Source: Cunninghamia lanceolata (lineage: Eukaryota; Streptophyta; Pinopsida; Cupressales; Cupressaceae). From it: a stretch of DNA of 64,000 bases. Position 1 is the stretch's first letter, and the number at the start of each line of letters is the position of its first letter. Location of the stretch: assembly GCA_027924645.1 (NCBI GenBank), contig BSBN01000781.1:2790001-2854000 (forward strand), read 5' to 3'. Position numbers and translations under genes: made by a program. Positions 1-11,845 of this stretch are shown here, in pieces. A model generated the notes under the pieces. That model saw only the letters and a list, made by a program, of their open reading frames with translations. It was not told the DNA's origin and ran no database searches.

Positions 1-1
1 T

Positions 2-1924
2 GCTATTGACAGGATTCAAATGCCAAAAACTGTAAAAGGAGTTCAGTCCTTCTTTGGACAGATAAATTTTCTTAGGAGATTTGTTCCCAACTTTGCAGAA
101 ACCACAAGGAACATTTTCAAGATGATGAAGAAGGATGCAACTGTCAACTGGGAAAGGGAAGCAATAGAATCATTTCAGAGTATCAAAGAGGCAATCAAGA
201 TGGCCCCTGTTCTTAAATCTCCTGATTTTTCTAAGCCATTCCAAGTATTTTCATTTGCTTCCTTTCATACTGTTGCTGCATGTTTGTTACAGAAAAAAGA
301 AGATGGTTTTGAATAGCCCATCACTTTCTTCAGTATGTCCTTGCAGTCCTCTGAGTTGAAGTATGATATTATGGAAAAACAGGCATATGCACTAGTCAGA
401 GCCATCAAAAGTTTCAGACCATACTTGGTAGGATCATATATAATTGCATATGTACCTCATGCAGCAGTCAAAGACATATTCACTCAGCAGGAGGTGACTG
501 GAAGAAGGTGCAGATGGATAAACAAACTGCAAGAGTTCAACATAGACATACAAGTTACTAAGTTGATAAGAGGACAAGGATTAGCCAAGATGATGGCACA
601 GTCAAACTTGGAAGCATGCCAAGTTAATGCAGTCCAAGATGAGAGTGTAAATGTATCAGGATCTGAATGGTACAAGGATATTATCTACTACTTGCAAAAT
701 CTGAATTGTCCTTCCCATTTCAGTGACAGTCAAAAGAGGACTTTAAAGTTACATGTAATCAGGTATGTTATTGTTCAAGGTGAGCTATACTGGAAAAACC
801 CTGATGGTGTGCTGCTGAGATGTGTGGATGAGGATATGGCTAACAATGTTTTGATTGATATGCATAAAGGATTGTGTGGTGGACATTATACTGCCCAAAC
901 AACAGCTCATAAAATTCTCAGGGCAGGATATTGGTGGCCCACTCTCTTTTCAGATGCACAAAGGTTAGTGAGAAAGTGTGACCCTTGCCAAAGATTTTCA
1001 GGAAAGCTGAAATATGATGGTGCTTTACCCCTCAGAACTGTAACTGTGGATGCTCCATTCCAGCAATGGGGAATTGACTTCATAGGGGAAATTGCAGACA
1101 AATCAAGTGGGGGACACAGTTGGATTTTGGTGGCAACTGATTACTTTACCAAATGGATTGAGGCCATTCCAACTAAGAGAGCTACAAGTAAGGTGGTGAC
1201 AGATTTCATACTAGAAAACATCATCATTAGGTTTGGAGTACCATTTAAGATAGTCACTGATAATGCTATGTGCTTCAGATCAGGTGAATTTGTTGATTTT
1301 TGCAACAGGTATGGGATAAATCTATCATATGCATCACCATATCACCCACAAGGAAATGGTCAAGCAGAATCAAGCAATAAAAGCATCATGAAAATTATCA
1401 AGAGGATACTGGACAAGAACAAGAGAGCTTGGGACTCAAAATTGAACTTAGCAATATGGGCTGACAGAGTGACAGTGAAGAGGGCTATTGGGAAGTCACC
1501 TTTTGAGCTAGTATATGGTGCATCAGCTAGATTGCCCATAAACAATCTCCTACCAGTTTACAGATTCATTCAGGAAAATGATGAGGAGATTGAAGATTCC
1601 ATGACAAAAAGAGTGAATCAGCTGGTTGCATTGGATGAAAACAGAAGGAAAGCCCACCAGATCAATCTCAAAAGACAACAAGATGTGAAATATCAGTTTG
1701 ACAGGAGAACTACAAAAAGGAAGTTTCAAGTCAATGATCTGGTGCTCATTTGGAATGCTAAAGGTCAGGAAAAGGGTAAACATGGTAAATTTGAACCCTT
1801 ATGGATGGGCCCATATCAGGTCTGCAATACTCATGGGGAGGATTCTTATTTCCTCCAGGCCCTAGATGGTGAAGTTCTGGAATTGCCTGTGCATGGCCAA
1901 TTCCTTAAGTTCTATTTTGCATAA
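2..1924 (+). pseudogene. Ty3/Gypsy pol, 3' part (RT end, RNase H, integrase)
   Basis: This is the C-terminal part of a retrotransposon polyprotein that is already open at the window edge. It starts in the end of reverse transcriptase (QSFFGQINFLRRFVP) and passes through an RNase H-like region (about 150-470). The integrase follows, with a zinc-binding HHCC unit (HKGLCGGH near 863, CDPC near 980) and a catalytic core with D (GIDFIGEI, about 1070), D (VTDNAMCF, about 1255) and E (GQAESSNK, about 1365). The tail ends in a GPY-like segment (WMGPYQV). The wording of the integrase is closest to the Tat group as I know it. One in-frame TAG at 314-316 breaks RNase H, and the frame is otherwise uninterrupted to TAA at 1924. 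The integrase residues look intact, so the stop is the main lesion seen. Confidence 0.9.
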
Positions 1925-2199
1925 ATGACTTGTTGCTGTGCACATTTGTAAAAACATGTATGTAGTGTAAATGCCTTGTACAGCTCGCGCTTTTTGGCTT
2001 TTGGTCTGGTCTGCCCGGAGATCTGGTTCTCGCTGCAGGTTTTCACCTGCACGTCCCCATTCGGAGCCACTGTTAGCACTCATTTTGACCTGGGGTTGAT
2101 TTTCATGATCAGGGGGTTTCTTCATTTGAACCCTTTATCTTCTTGCCCTTTTTCCTAAAAGTGTTGGACCTCCTCAGCATTTTTCAGCTGCAGCATCAT

Positions 2200-3560
2200 A
2201 TTTTCTTTGAGGAGGAGATCGTCATCATCATCTTGTCTTCGATGATGGTCTGCATTATCATGTTTTCTGTCGACTTGTTTTTCATCAGGATCATCATATT
2301 TCAATATCGGGTGATGTTTGGATATCATCCTGATCCTTTTGATGAGCTACAGTGCGCCCTGATTTGCTTGCGGGGGTGATTTTTTCAAGTACCCAGTGAT
2401 CTTCCATTATCACCTTGCCCTAACATGATGATGATGTTGCCCCGATATTCTGAAGGGGTTATTCTTTGAGTTGTTCGACCTGACTTGTTCTTTCTTAAGG
2501 GTCGTCATCATCATCATCATATTTCCAGTTATCACTGTGCTGCTTGCGGGGGTCATCATATTTTCTGCCTTCATGATATTTTGCCGGGGTGATACCTTTA
2601 TCATCGGGTGATCTTGGTTATGATCATCCTGATGATGTTGTTGAAGATTTCTAAGTGTGACCCGATATTCACTAGGGTCATCATATTTTGAACGTCAGGA
2701 TGATCTTAGTCAATATCATCTTGATGATGTTGTATCACTTCATGTTCGTTGTTTTATCATCCTGATGATGCTGACGTCATTCTTATGTCAGGGTGATATC
2801 TATTTTTCTGCCTATCTGCATCATGATATTTCCGAAGGAGGGGGTGATATTTTCATATCACCCGGATGTATGTTTGTTCCAGCGTCATGATGATGCTGAT
2901 ATCAAGGAGATATCCGCCTGCCGGCTTCGTGCATTATCTAGTGGGGGTGATCTTTTCAAGCATCATCATATTCATCTATCGCCCCGATCTTATAGTGGAG
3001 CTACAGTGCAACCTGATATTTGTACATCAGGATGATATTTCTAAATATCTGGTTATCTTCCGAATATCATCCTGATGTCGATATGATGATGACGTCATCA
3101 AGGTCCGGGGGGGTCATATTTCTAACACTGATCATCTTGTGGAGATCCCCCGATATTTGCAAATATGATGATGACATCATCCGGATATGAGGAGGTGCGC
3201 AGTAGGCAGATATGATGATGATGTCATCAGGATGTTCATCGGCCAGACTTTTGGTATAGGCTCAGCAGGAGGATATTCCTCCGATGGATCAGGTTGTGCA
3301 GATGAAGGCAATTATCATGCAGGTTATATTACGATATGATGCTGACGTCAGGGTGATATTTCAAGCAACAGGATATCATGCTGCTGGAGGATGATGATGA
3401 TGAAGTCTTATACTAGTGTCGTCAGGAGCAAAAGCACCGACATCATATATGCTCATGACCTAGTATATAAAGTGTTAAAGAGGTCATCGCGGGGTGCATG
3501 TGGGATAATTGTATCCTGCATTTTTTCAAATATCATGATGATGAATCTCGGCGGGAAATG
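2200..3560. repeat. GATGAT/ATCATC-rich degenerate repeat block
   Basis: About 1.3 kb in which short pieces such as GATGATG, TCATCATAT, GGTGATAT and TGATATTTC recur in irregular order. Three exact TGACGTCA palindromes lie inside it (2772-2779, 3090-3097, 3343-3350), with near copies TGACATCA and TGATGTCA around 3172 and 3220. The core is the type bound by plant bZIP factors. The block lies upstream of a TATA-like site, so it may be the U3 promoter of the Gypsy LTR. Confidence 0.6.
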
Positions 3561-3842
3561 GTTGCGATCGACTATTAGATGTTTTTCCCAAGGCCGCGGG
3601 TTGGTGCGCCATTAATGGCGAAGGTTGCAGAGGTATGGGCGGATCTGGTACCCGATTGAAGGTGTACATCAGCGGACAGTGGCGCAGGGCTCGAGATATC
3701 TTCCTGTCTCCTCCCCTACCTACTGCATTCATGTTTGGGCGCCAATCTGGTAGTGTTTGAGCGCCATTTTCCTGATACTGTGTATCTGGCGGGATTTTTG
3801 GTCAACCATGTAATTAATTGCTGTGGTACACTACCTGGCTGT

Positions 3843-3848
3843 TATAAG
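3843..3848 (+). promoter_or_regulatory. Possible TATA box of the Gypsy LTR
   Basis: TATAAG in CTGTTATAAGCAGG, downstream of the GATGAT-rich block and upstream of a T-rich stretch. Support comes only from position and motif. Confidence 0.3.
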
Positions 3849-4742
3849 CAGGAAGTGTTACTCATTTGTGGTTGTTGAAAGTTGAAGATTTTTGGCTCTG
3901 TAATTCAAAACAAGCTGATCTGGTTGTTCTGTACAGCTTAACCTGTGAGTTTATGTATCTCTTGTTGTATGTTTTTGGCATGAACCCACTGATTTCATGA
4001 TTAATCTTATATGAGAAATGCTATCTTAGCATGTGTTTTGTTAATTCTGTCTCCAGTATTGCATGTATTCTTCTTCTGAATCTGGATATTTGGGTAATGT
4101 TTAGATTTTAGAGCATAGAATTCCTATGTTGAATGTCTGATCTTTTAACTTCTGCTCAAGGGGTAGATTAAACTGTTTTCAGGTTGAACATTGGGAAGGG
4201 TATACTGCAGTAGGGATACCATAAGTAGAGATAACTTAACACTCTTATTGGGAGATATCTATAAGGCAGGTATCACATATATCCCCTTGAAATCCAGTTT
4301 TAGCTGTTCATGCTGATCGTTCACAGGTGTATGTCTACTGACTCCAGGCCCTGGATAGGCACCAATCATGCTTTGTGTTTGTGTTACAACCATGTCCAGC
4401 TTTGCATCCAAACTTAAAATCAAAATCAAAATCTAAAACAACCATTAGGACATTAGAGTTAGTTTTAGGAATCTCAGTCCTCTGTCTACAACTGCAAATA
4501 GGCCCAAAGCTAGCCCCTTTGCTCTTATCTTTCAGTTTTGGTCTACTTACAGGAGGACTTATCTGCTTTCTGTCAGCATCCCAGCCTTGTATGCATATCC
4601 TCATGGATGTTGAGTAGGGAATACCCCCCTAGGTCTTGCAGAGCCTGAAGAAGAAGAGGAGATAAAATATAGAGTCTATCTCCTACACTGTTGGCCCCTG
4701 GCCCAGAGATCCTGTTGATCACTGATGGCTACCTTGTAGGGA

Positions 4743-4892
4743 AATCTGGGAATAAGCATCCAGTCTGGGAAAAAACCAACAGTGCCCTCCAAGGATTAGA
4801 TTGCAGACATTTTTACTAAACCTCTACCTAAGGACTCTTTTGAGTATCTCAGGGAGAAGTTAGGGGTTATTACCCCTCTGGTTCTGAATTAA
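4743..4892 (+). pseudogene. Ty1/Copia pol C-terminus (RNase H end)
   Basis: The frame reads VPSKD, a stop, then IADIFTKPLPKDSFEYLREK and LGVI, ending at TAA 4890-4892. This is the hallmark C-terminal end of plant Copia polyproteins (consensus QIADIFTKPLP). The TAG at 4797-4799 stands where that consensus has Gln, a one-base CAG to TAG change. Upstream of about 4740 no further Copia protein is recognisable, which fits a junction with the Gypsy sequence to the left. Confidence 0.8.
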
Positions 4893-5226
4893 GGTGCATT
4901 GATGTGCATCAGTCCAGTGGATCTCATAGTCATATCTTGTGGTCCGGATTGATGATGGGAAGCTGCTACTCAGGGCAAGCAGTTGATATGATTCTGAGTA
5001 ATGCAAGTATGTGCCCTTTGCCATTGATGTCAAAGGGGGAGAGAAGACATGTGAAAAATAAAAGTGGTTGTTGATCAAAGGGGGAGCAATAAAGGAAGAG
5101 AAGACATGTGAATGGTTGTTGTTGATAGGGGGAGTTATGTCAGTCAGTAAGGAGAAGTTCTTGTCTTGATGGTTAAAATAGTTTTTCACATCATATGTTG
5201 CCATCAATCACAAAGGGGGAGATTAT
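4893..5226 (+). other. Copia 3' untranslated region with polypurine tracts
   Basis: Three similar purine runs occur: AAAGGGGGAGA at about 5033, 5058 and 5212. The last, 5212-5222, is four bases before the LTR start and is the likely plus-strand primer. The other two look like repeats of it. Confidence 0.6.
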
Positions 5227-6591
5227 TGCAAGTATGGGCCTAACCGGTGTTGTCATTGATGTCAACATACTCCTGTTGCATTGATGTCAAGGATTAGATG
5301 AGTTGTATGCTGAGGATACTAAGAAAATTAGTCCTATCAGGAACATAGAAGAACAATAAAGACAATGAGGTGAAGATCCCAGCTAAGATGAAGATTAGAG
5401 GATGCACATCCAAGGGTTTGTAGATATGTGTCTTAAGATGATCCAGTAAAGATATAAGAGGTCCGCATGAAGATTTGAAGAAGTTATGGCCACTCGAGTA
5501 AAACCGGTTATGGCAGATGTTCAGAGGTGACAGAGTGACACAGATAGGTCCAGCGAGATCCAAAAATGAAATATCTTGTTTTGCAGATTTGGTGGAGTGT
5601 TTAGGAAGCCAATGTGAATTGATAACTCAATTGGTTCATGGTCTGGAGGTCTGCAAGCATCTATTCCAATATGACAATGATGATAGACTGTGTTCTTAAG
5701 GTTCCAGATGAAGGAGAGAATGATTTCAATAAGCAGAAGTAGTGTGGATGTTCTTGGTGATTCAGGCAAGCTTGTGGAGGTCTTTGAATTGTGTCCAGTT
5801 CATGTTGGTGGTCCGCATTGAAGATTGAGCTCGTAATTGATGAATTACTTCCAGATAATGATGTTCTTCCTAAGTTTGGCTGATTGGATGAGTTACACAT
5901 TTTGCAGATGATCTTGAAGATGTTCTGTGAAGCATGGCGTGTTCCTCAAAGAAGATTGAAGTCTCAGATTTGTAGCCAACAGTGTGTTGATCCACGTGAA
6001 GTCTTTTTGTAATTAGTCATATGTATTTGCTCTGTAAAGTATGTTGACTTGGATGATTATCCCAAAGTCAAATGTCTTGTATAAATAAGAAGTTGTGAAG
6101 TCATTTCAAAAGTATCTTGGTGGAGATGAGAGTGTGGTAGAGAGGAGCAGAGCGAAAGGTAGAGCAGAAGTATTGAGCTTAAATAGAACTGACTCGAGCA
6201 TGGTGAAGATGCTATTCTTGAGTTCAAGTATGTAATATTTATTATTCTGTAGAAAGTGTGTCTGTTGTAGGCAATGGGCCTCTTGTGAGCAGTGTGCTCA
6301 GGTAGTGAGCCCTAATTGGCATGTGCCATTTTGTTCTTCTTATTCTTTTAACAGAGAATACAATCTTGGGTTAGTCACCCCATGGTTTTTTCCTAAACTG
6401 GGTTTTCCACGTTAAAATCTTGGTGTCATATGTGTTAATGTGTTTCTGCTCTTGAATTGTTGCATTATGTTTCCATGATTGATTTATTATTATGCTATTG
6501 AATTACAAGAAGGATTTAAGTGATTAATTGGAAGAAAGTTTTGGACAACTGATTCACCTCCCCCTCTCAGTTGTATGTCCTGAATCTAATA
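5227..6591 (+). repeat. Copia 3' LTR
   Basis: Begins TGCAAGTATGGGCC right after the polypurine tract and ends CCTGAATCTAATA. The second copy of the same LTR, inverted at 11846-13135, ends CCAACA, so the expected CA terminus appears mutated to TA here. The boundary is confirmed because Tat reverse transcriptase coding sequence starts immediately to the right. Near the 3' end, GATTCACCTCCCCCTCTCAG is typical of plant Copia U5 ends. Confidence 0.8.
6080..6087 (+). promoter_or_regulatory. TATA box of Copia LTR
   Basis: TATAAATA about 510 bases before the LTR end. The solo copy keeps the same site on the other strand (12350-12357). Confidence 0.6.
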
Positions 6592-7302
6592 GCTATATGG
6601 GGATGCATCTTCCATAGTTTCTGCTTAACTGGTTTAGCTCCTGGAGCTAGTGATGAATGATGCATTATTAGATCTGGATCTAGCCCTGGCATATTTGTGT
6701 AGGACCAAGCAAAGTTTATATGTTTCTATTTGAAGAAGTCCATGAACTCTTCCTTTTCTTGTTTAGACAGAGATTCTACTAAGTAGATTATCTTCAGATT
6801 GTCGTCTGTGCCGATGTTGACAGGTGTAGCTGGTTCCATCACAACTGATGATCTTTGCTGATGAGTAGGATAGGGGAGAGTGTCAAGCCTTTCATCTTTT
6901 GGCGCCTCAGAGAGGTTTTCACCATCAAATACATCTTTTCTTTTACCTTTTTCTTGATCTAACACTACCACGGAGTAGTTTTCACCATTAGATCTATTTT
7001 TTATTTTTTATATTTTTGTGACTGAAAGGATTGGCACTCTCTCCAAAGTATGCCACATCATTGAGATCTATAGCAAAGTCAGATTTGTGATCCCCTGTGG
7101 GTAAATGGCCCCTTAGTTCTAGATAATCTATGATAGCATTGTCATTTTAGAAAGTATCTAGCTTAGAGGGTTCTTGTAAATCCTAGTCTATAAATTTGGG
7201 ATGTACTAATGGTAATGGGTCATCAGGTTGGTTCGATTCGAGGCTAGTGATGGTTAAGATGGAGGAGTTGCCTAGGTTCGTGGAGATATTTACAAGGTCT
7301 AT
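6592..7302 (-). pseudogene. Tat-like Gypsy pol: linker and start of RT (left part of the host element)
   Basis: Read on the minus strand this is the stretch between protease and reverse transcriptase of a Tat/Ogre-type element. It includes LVESLSKQEKEEFMDFF (about 6728-6790), a TAG, then HINFAWSYTNMPGLDPDL and APGAKPVKQKL up to 6592. FAWSY.DMPGLDP followed by KPVKQKLR.MHP is a well-known block just before the RT core. The frame has several stops. It ends abruptly at the Copia LTR, so the RT core and integrase are not in the window. Its upstream continuation is at 17813, across LARD1. Confidence 0.75.
7298..7302. repeat. Target-site duplication, left copy (LARD1)
   Basis: TCTAT directly before the LTR start, identical to 17813-17817 directly after the other LTR. 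Confidence 0.85.
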
Positions 7303-8101
7303 TGTATACCAGGGAAAATTTCATCATTTAATAAATCAAGATAAAAACCCAGATACCTTCAAGAAATTTGATCAAAGTGATTTAAAAACCACATGCAATG
7401 AAAACAAAATCACTCAGATACTTTAATTCCTTGGTGCAATCATGGATTGTTGATTGCTCATGTTTTTGCAGCACAATGACGAGATGAGATTGATAAGAAG
7501 ATAGATAGGTAGAGGTTGATGGATGAGGTTGAATTTCAGCAGAGTGACGGCGCTTGAGAGATTCATCCATGCCAAATGGCATGAAAATGGGTCAATTTAT
7601 AGATTTTTTGAGAAAATGGAAGGATAAACCTTCTAATTTGCAAGTGATAGTGAAATGGAAAGTTGCATTGTGCAACTTGGGAGAAAAAAGTGGAAGGTAG
7701 GTGAGTGATTTGGGAGATGGAATTCGAAAGGTGTAAGAGATGAGTTGAGAGGAAATTGGAAGGTAGGTGAGTTAACTAGAGAGGATTTGGGAGATAGAAA
7801 TGGTAAGTGATTTTAATTAATTAAAATAAAATTGTAATTAACTAAGTGGCATGCATGAATAATTAAATAAATAGTAAATATTTATTTAATTATAGGATGA
7901 AAGGTGGGATTAAATAAATAAATAAAATTTATTTATTTAATAAAGTGAGGGATGTGATAAATTAAATAAATGTTGGATTTATTTAATTTATTAGAGGAAG
8001 ATGTTATGTTAGGTGACGATATGGGATGCCTAGGGCAAAAATGCTACAAGATGTCTAAGTGAAGTAATGTTGCGACAAGTGGACATTTTTGAGTGTCTAC
8101 A
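7303..8101 (-). repeat. LARD1 3' LTR
   Basis: Same sequence as 17006-17812 with scattered single-base changes, one of them in an A-run. The other copy also has a 10-bp duplication in an AT-rich part (ATTTATTTAA). The AT-rich segment at about 7800-7990 has repeated TAAATAAATA. Confidence 0.9.
7595..7602 (-). promoter_or_regulatory. TATA box, LARD1 3' LTR
   Basis: CTATAAAT on the minus strand, conserved at 17297-17304 in the 5' LTR. Confidence 0.5.
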
Positions 8102-8117
8102 TTTTGCCCCTCTTTGA
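8102..8117 (-). other. LARD1 polypurine tract
   Basis: Minus-strand TCAAAGAGGGGCAAAA directly precedes the TGTAGACA start of the 3' LTR. LARD3 has nearly the same tract at 52888-52903. Confidence 0.75.
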
Positions 8118-8689
8118 GATGATGTTCGCGATGATGAGATTTATGTTGAGTAACATCATTTTAAAGAAGTTAAGGTACGGATAGAGGAAAAAGATAGGAT
8201 GAGGATGTAATGATAGGATGATGATGGAATGATGATTGATGCCCCCTCGAGAGGATAGGCAGGTTGGAAGAACACTGGAAGGCTCTCGAAACAAAAGGAA
8301 TTGGCCAAGGAAGAAAGATGAGGAAATGGATAGAAGAAGAGGAAGTTGCATTATATTGCAATGAAAGTAAGCAACCATATGTTTGATATAGCATGAGACG
8401 TTATGCACCAGGGTATAAGAACCAAGGTGACGATGTGTCTCATGCCCTAGCATAATACAACCTTGTCTAGATACAAGATATGAATATTAGCTAGGAAGAT
8501 ACAAATGTAAATGCAAGATAAAAATGATAACACACACAAGAAAGCAAGCAATCATGCACAAATCATTCAAAAACAAACAAGGTATTTCCCCAGTCAAGCT
8601 GTAAACTAATGATTAAATGTTGATTGATGATGATGATAGTGTTGTCATTGTGGGGAACGATATATCCCTAGATCAACACAAGGATGATT

Positions 8690-9390
8690 GATGGATTGAT
8701 TGATTGATTGATTGATGATTGATTGGTATGGTTTTAAGGATTGATTGGGTTTACAACAAGATTAGGATCAAGACCATTGATTGCGATTGGATAATTTGAC
8801 AAGCTTGATTGACTTGATTGGTATGGTTTTAAGGATTGACTTGCATTTGGATTGATTGGATGGATGATTGATGATGAGATTGAAGAAGAAGTGATTGAAG
8901 AATTGATTGATGAAGATTGATTGGAAGAATTGTTTTGAAAGATTGATTAATTGATGAAGATAGAGGATAGAAGAAGCTGATGAGAGAAGAAAGAGGAATA
9001 TTGTCTATGCCTGAATCTGGGCACTTCCTTCATACACTAGACTGCGTACATACCTTGTATCCATAGGATCAAGGCATGTAACGATAGAGATGGGATGTAG
9101 TTCTGATTGGTGTTTTATTGATGGTGATGATGATTGATTTGATTTTCATTGATTGATTGGATTGATTGATATATGATGTTGATGTGATTTTGATGATTGG
9201 ATTTTGAGTATTTGATTGGGTTTGAATTTGATGATTAGATTGCTAATTTGATTTGATGATCGAAAGAATTAATTTAGAAGAAGTAATGTCCATTGATGAA
9301 TTGATTGAAAGAGGTGATTGAATGATTCAATTGGATCAGAAGAAATGATTTGATGAATTGATAGATTGACTTGATTCAATTTGATTTTAA
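8690..9390. repeat. GATTGATT-rich low-complexity tract
   Basis: The words TGATTGAT, GATGATTG and TTGATTG recur densely, most regularly at 8692-8730. The same bias returns in the leader near 14920-14975. Confidence 0.8.
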
Positions 9391-9440
9391 TGATTTGATT
9401 GATTTGAATTGGATTTTTGGGAATATTTAATTTGTTTGTA

Positions 9441-9736
9441 TTTTTTCAGGTCTTTTTATAATTTTTTTGGGAATTTTTTTAGGTCTTTATATGATTTGTT
9501 TTTTGGATTTTTTCAAGACTTTTTATGATTTTTTGTTGGATTTTTTCAGGACAGTTTATATGATTTTTTGGGATTTTTTTCAGGATAGTTTATGATTTTT
9601 GTTGGATTTTTTCAGGACTTTTTATGATTTTTTGTTGGATTTTTTCAGGACTTTTTATGATTTTTTGTTGGATTTTTTCAGGGCTTTATATAATTTTTTT
9701 GGATTTTTTTTTAGGACAGTTTGTGATTTTTTGGGG
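9441..9736. repeat. T-rich tandem array, about nine units of about 33 bp
   Basis: The unit runs TTTTTTCAGGACTTTTTATG then ATTTTTTGTTGGA. The units at about 9606 and 9639 are almost identical and the outer ones have diverged. The plus-strand open frame it creates (Phe-rich, DFFRTFYDFL repeated) is a by-product of the repeat. In the element's own direction the array is A-rich. Confidence 0.85.
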
Positions 9737-10439
9737 TTTTTGATATGTTTTGGGATGTCAATGGATTTACAACTTTGGTAGCCTTTGTGCTAGGTACTAG
9801 TGATGAGGGAGGAAACCAAGTCCATGTGCAAGAAAGGATATAGGATGGATTAGGATGAATGGATAAAAGGATGGGCGGTAAGGGATGGAAAGGAAGACTC
9901 ATAAACAATGATTGGATAAGAGGATAGGCGACATCGGATGTATTTATAAGAGAGCTAGGATGTGATCTCAAAGGCTATGTCTCATCAGAATAACATGCCC
10001 CATTCTAGACAGTATGATTGGGATTTTTCATGACAAGGCTTAGGACGATAGGATACTGATAGGATTGGGCTGATGACAATGGGATTATGATAGGATGATA
10101 GGATGGGTTGTAAGGGATAAGGTACATCAAGAGTTTTTCCCCAGCATGTTTCAACATTTTTGCCCCCAATCTTTATCAAGATCAAAAAGAGGAAGGATGA
10201 ATGGAAGATGCATGGATGGATAGACTACAATGGGATAGGTATGTGTATGTAGATGGATAAGGATGGTAGAATAAGATATGGCAAGATAGGTTGAAAATGA
10301 TATGGTGGATAAGACAAGGTGCCCCCAAGTGTAGGTGACATAGAAGATCAAATTTACACATGACGCTTGTTTACCAGGTTTTCATCATGGTACTTATCCA
10401 GGGTGCCTGTTTGCCAGGTTTTCACCGTTGGACGAAGGG

Positions 10440-10515
10440 CTTTCTCTTTACTTTTTTTCTTCATTTTTTTCTCATTTTTTTTTTCTTTTTTTTTTTCTTT
10501 TTTTTTTAATTTTTT
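10440..10515. repeat. Poly-pyrimidine (T/C) tract
   Basis: Long T runs interrupted by single C residues. It is A-rich in the element's transcript direction. Confidence 0.8.
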
Positions 10516-10941
10516 GATGGGATAGATGGAGATGGATATGAGGGACTCAAGTGTATGGTTCCGTGGTAGTCCTACTAGATGGATGTCATCGCATGGACCA
10601 TGTCAAGTGTGCTCAAGATGTTGGTACGAGAGATGACATGAAAGTGAGATGGATATAGATTAGGTAGATTGTAGATTATGGATGGTGTGATAGTGGATCA
10701 TGACGTGGATTATGTAGGGCTTATGGATGAAGATAGTGGATTATGATGGATGAGAGGCTTATGCAAAAGCTTGGACCATAGGAAAGTGAGGAGGAAGATA
10801 TGTAGGATAATGGATGAAAGGTGGGGAGATGGAGGTATGTGAAAGTGTTGAATGGAGGGGAACCATGACCAACAGATGCACACACCATGATAAACGCTGA
10901 AGCTTTTGATGGGATGGTGGGGTAGGAAGCAAAGGTGTTGT

Positions 10942-11845
10942 TTACTTAGGAGATGGGTGATGAAGTGCTTTAGGGACCCACATAGACTCAGTATTTTTAT
11001 GACTTTTAATTTTCATGTCCAGAGGAATTTGTTGCTTTTGGATGGAATGGACAGAAGGAGATGATTGGGATTCGTGAGAGGTGGATGCCTCATTTGACTT
11101 GATGGCTTGTTTTCGCTTAGGGACCCATACCATTTTGCTTTTGGACTTTACTTGTGAAGGTATGGGTTTGTATATATGCGGCTTTTGTGCAGCTTTTGAG
11201 GTAATTGCTTGTTGCTTGGGAACCCACACCTTTTTTATTTTTGCTTTGAGGTGTGTGGGTGTATACAAATTTTGAGACGGATTTTTCTTTGATTCTTGGC
11301 TATGGATGGATGTTAGGAGTTGGAAGAAGCAGAGGTAAATTGGATGGCGGGATGTGTATGGTCACATGCTTTTGACATTTCTAAGAGGATGGAGGTGGAA
11401 TGGCAACATATGTTTTAGGAGTATGATGGGATTTATGGTAAGAAGTGGTGGACTTAGGATGAATGGAGGAATTACCAACATCATTAGATTGTTGACCCTG
11501 AGGTGTGTATCCAAGGCCAAATGAGAACGGAGGGACTTTGACATGGATGGGCTCCAAAATACCTTGTTCAAGAGGGCCTAAACCCTTACCTTGATAGTTC
11601 ATGTTTTGGAGGATGCGATTGAAAATAGGACTAGGTGTAGGTGGAACACTAGACATAAGATCCTTATTTGATGGAGGAGGGGAAGTGGAAGAAAAAGGTC
11701 ATTGTGTTCCTAGGAAGGAACACGCATGAATAAAGGTGGATAGACTAATAGGACATGATGGTGGAGTTGTGATAGGGTCGATAGTAGGTGATGGAGGATC
11801 ATTAGGATCTTGCTTGTGTTCATGTAGATCCAAAGTGATAGTTTG
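10942..11845 (-). pseudogene. LARD1 gag-like protein, C-terminal part with G-patch-like motif
   Basis: This is the part of the LARD1 frame downstream of the solo LTR. The frame enters at 11845 (TLDLHEHKQDPNDPP) and meets a TGA at 11699-11701. It continues with ILQNMNYQGKGLG and EQGILEPI (about 11540-11620), then GLGYTPQGQ. Such a glycine-rich block is the G-patch-like motif that follows the protease in the neighbouring Tat element, but the protease itself is absent here. A frame change near 11270-11380 leads to a basic tail with WVPK three times (VWVPKQQ, VWVPKRK, MWVPKAL). The function is unknown. Confidence 0.6.
11838..11845. repeat. Target-site duplication of the solo LTR, left copy
   Basis: ATAGTTTG, identical to 13136-13143. 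The open frame of LARD1 resumes in phase if one copy plus the LTR is left out. Confidence 0.75.

Larger units (their letters stand above)
1925..4742 (+). other. Presumed 3' region and 3' LTR of the Gypsy element
   Basis: Sequence between the pol stop and the first recognisable Copia codons. No second copy of the LTR lies in the window, so its limits cannot be fixed. A TATA-like site near 3843 followed by T-rich sequence is what a U3-R boundary would look like. Open frames at 4335-4617 on both strands resemble nothing I recognise. Confidence 0.4.
8118..10941 (-). other. LARD1 3' non-coding interior
   Basis: About 2.8 kb between the gag-like frame and the polypurine tract, without a believable gene. 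It is low in complexity: GATTGATT-rich runs, a T-rich tandem array and a pyrimidine tract. Parts at 8110-8280 and 8440-8700 match LARD3 at 52890-53040 and 53400-53600, which shows the two belong to one family. Confidence 0.7.

Noticed and set aside
4335..4617. Overlapping open frames of 80-89 codons on both strands
   Set aside because: Neither shows a family motif. They lie in probable LTR sequence with a Ser/Lys versus Phe/Asp mirror from a simple AAATC repeat.
9599..9781. Plus-strand open frame with repeated DFFRTFYDFL
   Set aside because: It is produced by the 33-bp T-rich array in non-coding sequence, opposite to the element's sense strand.
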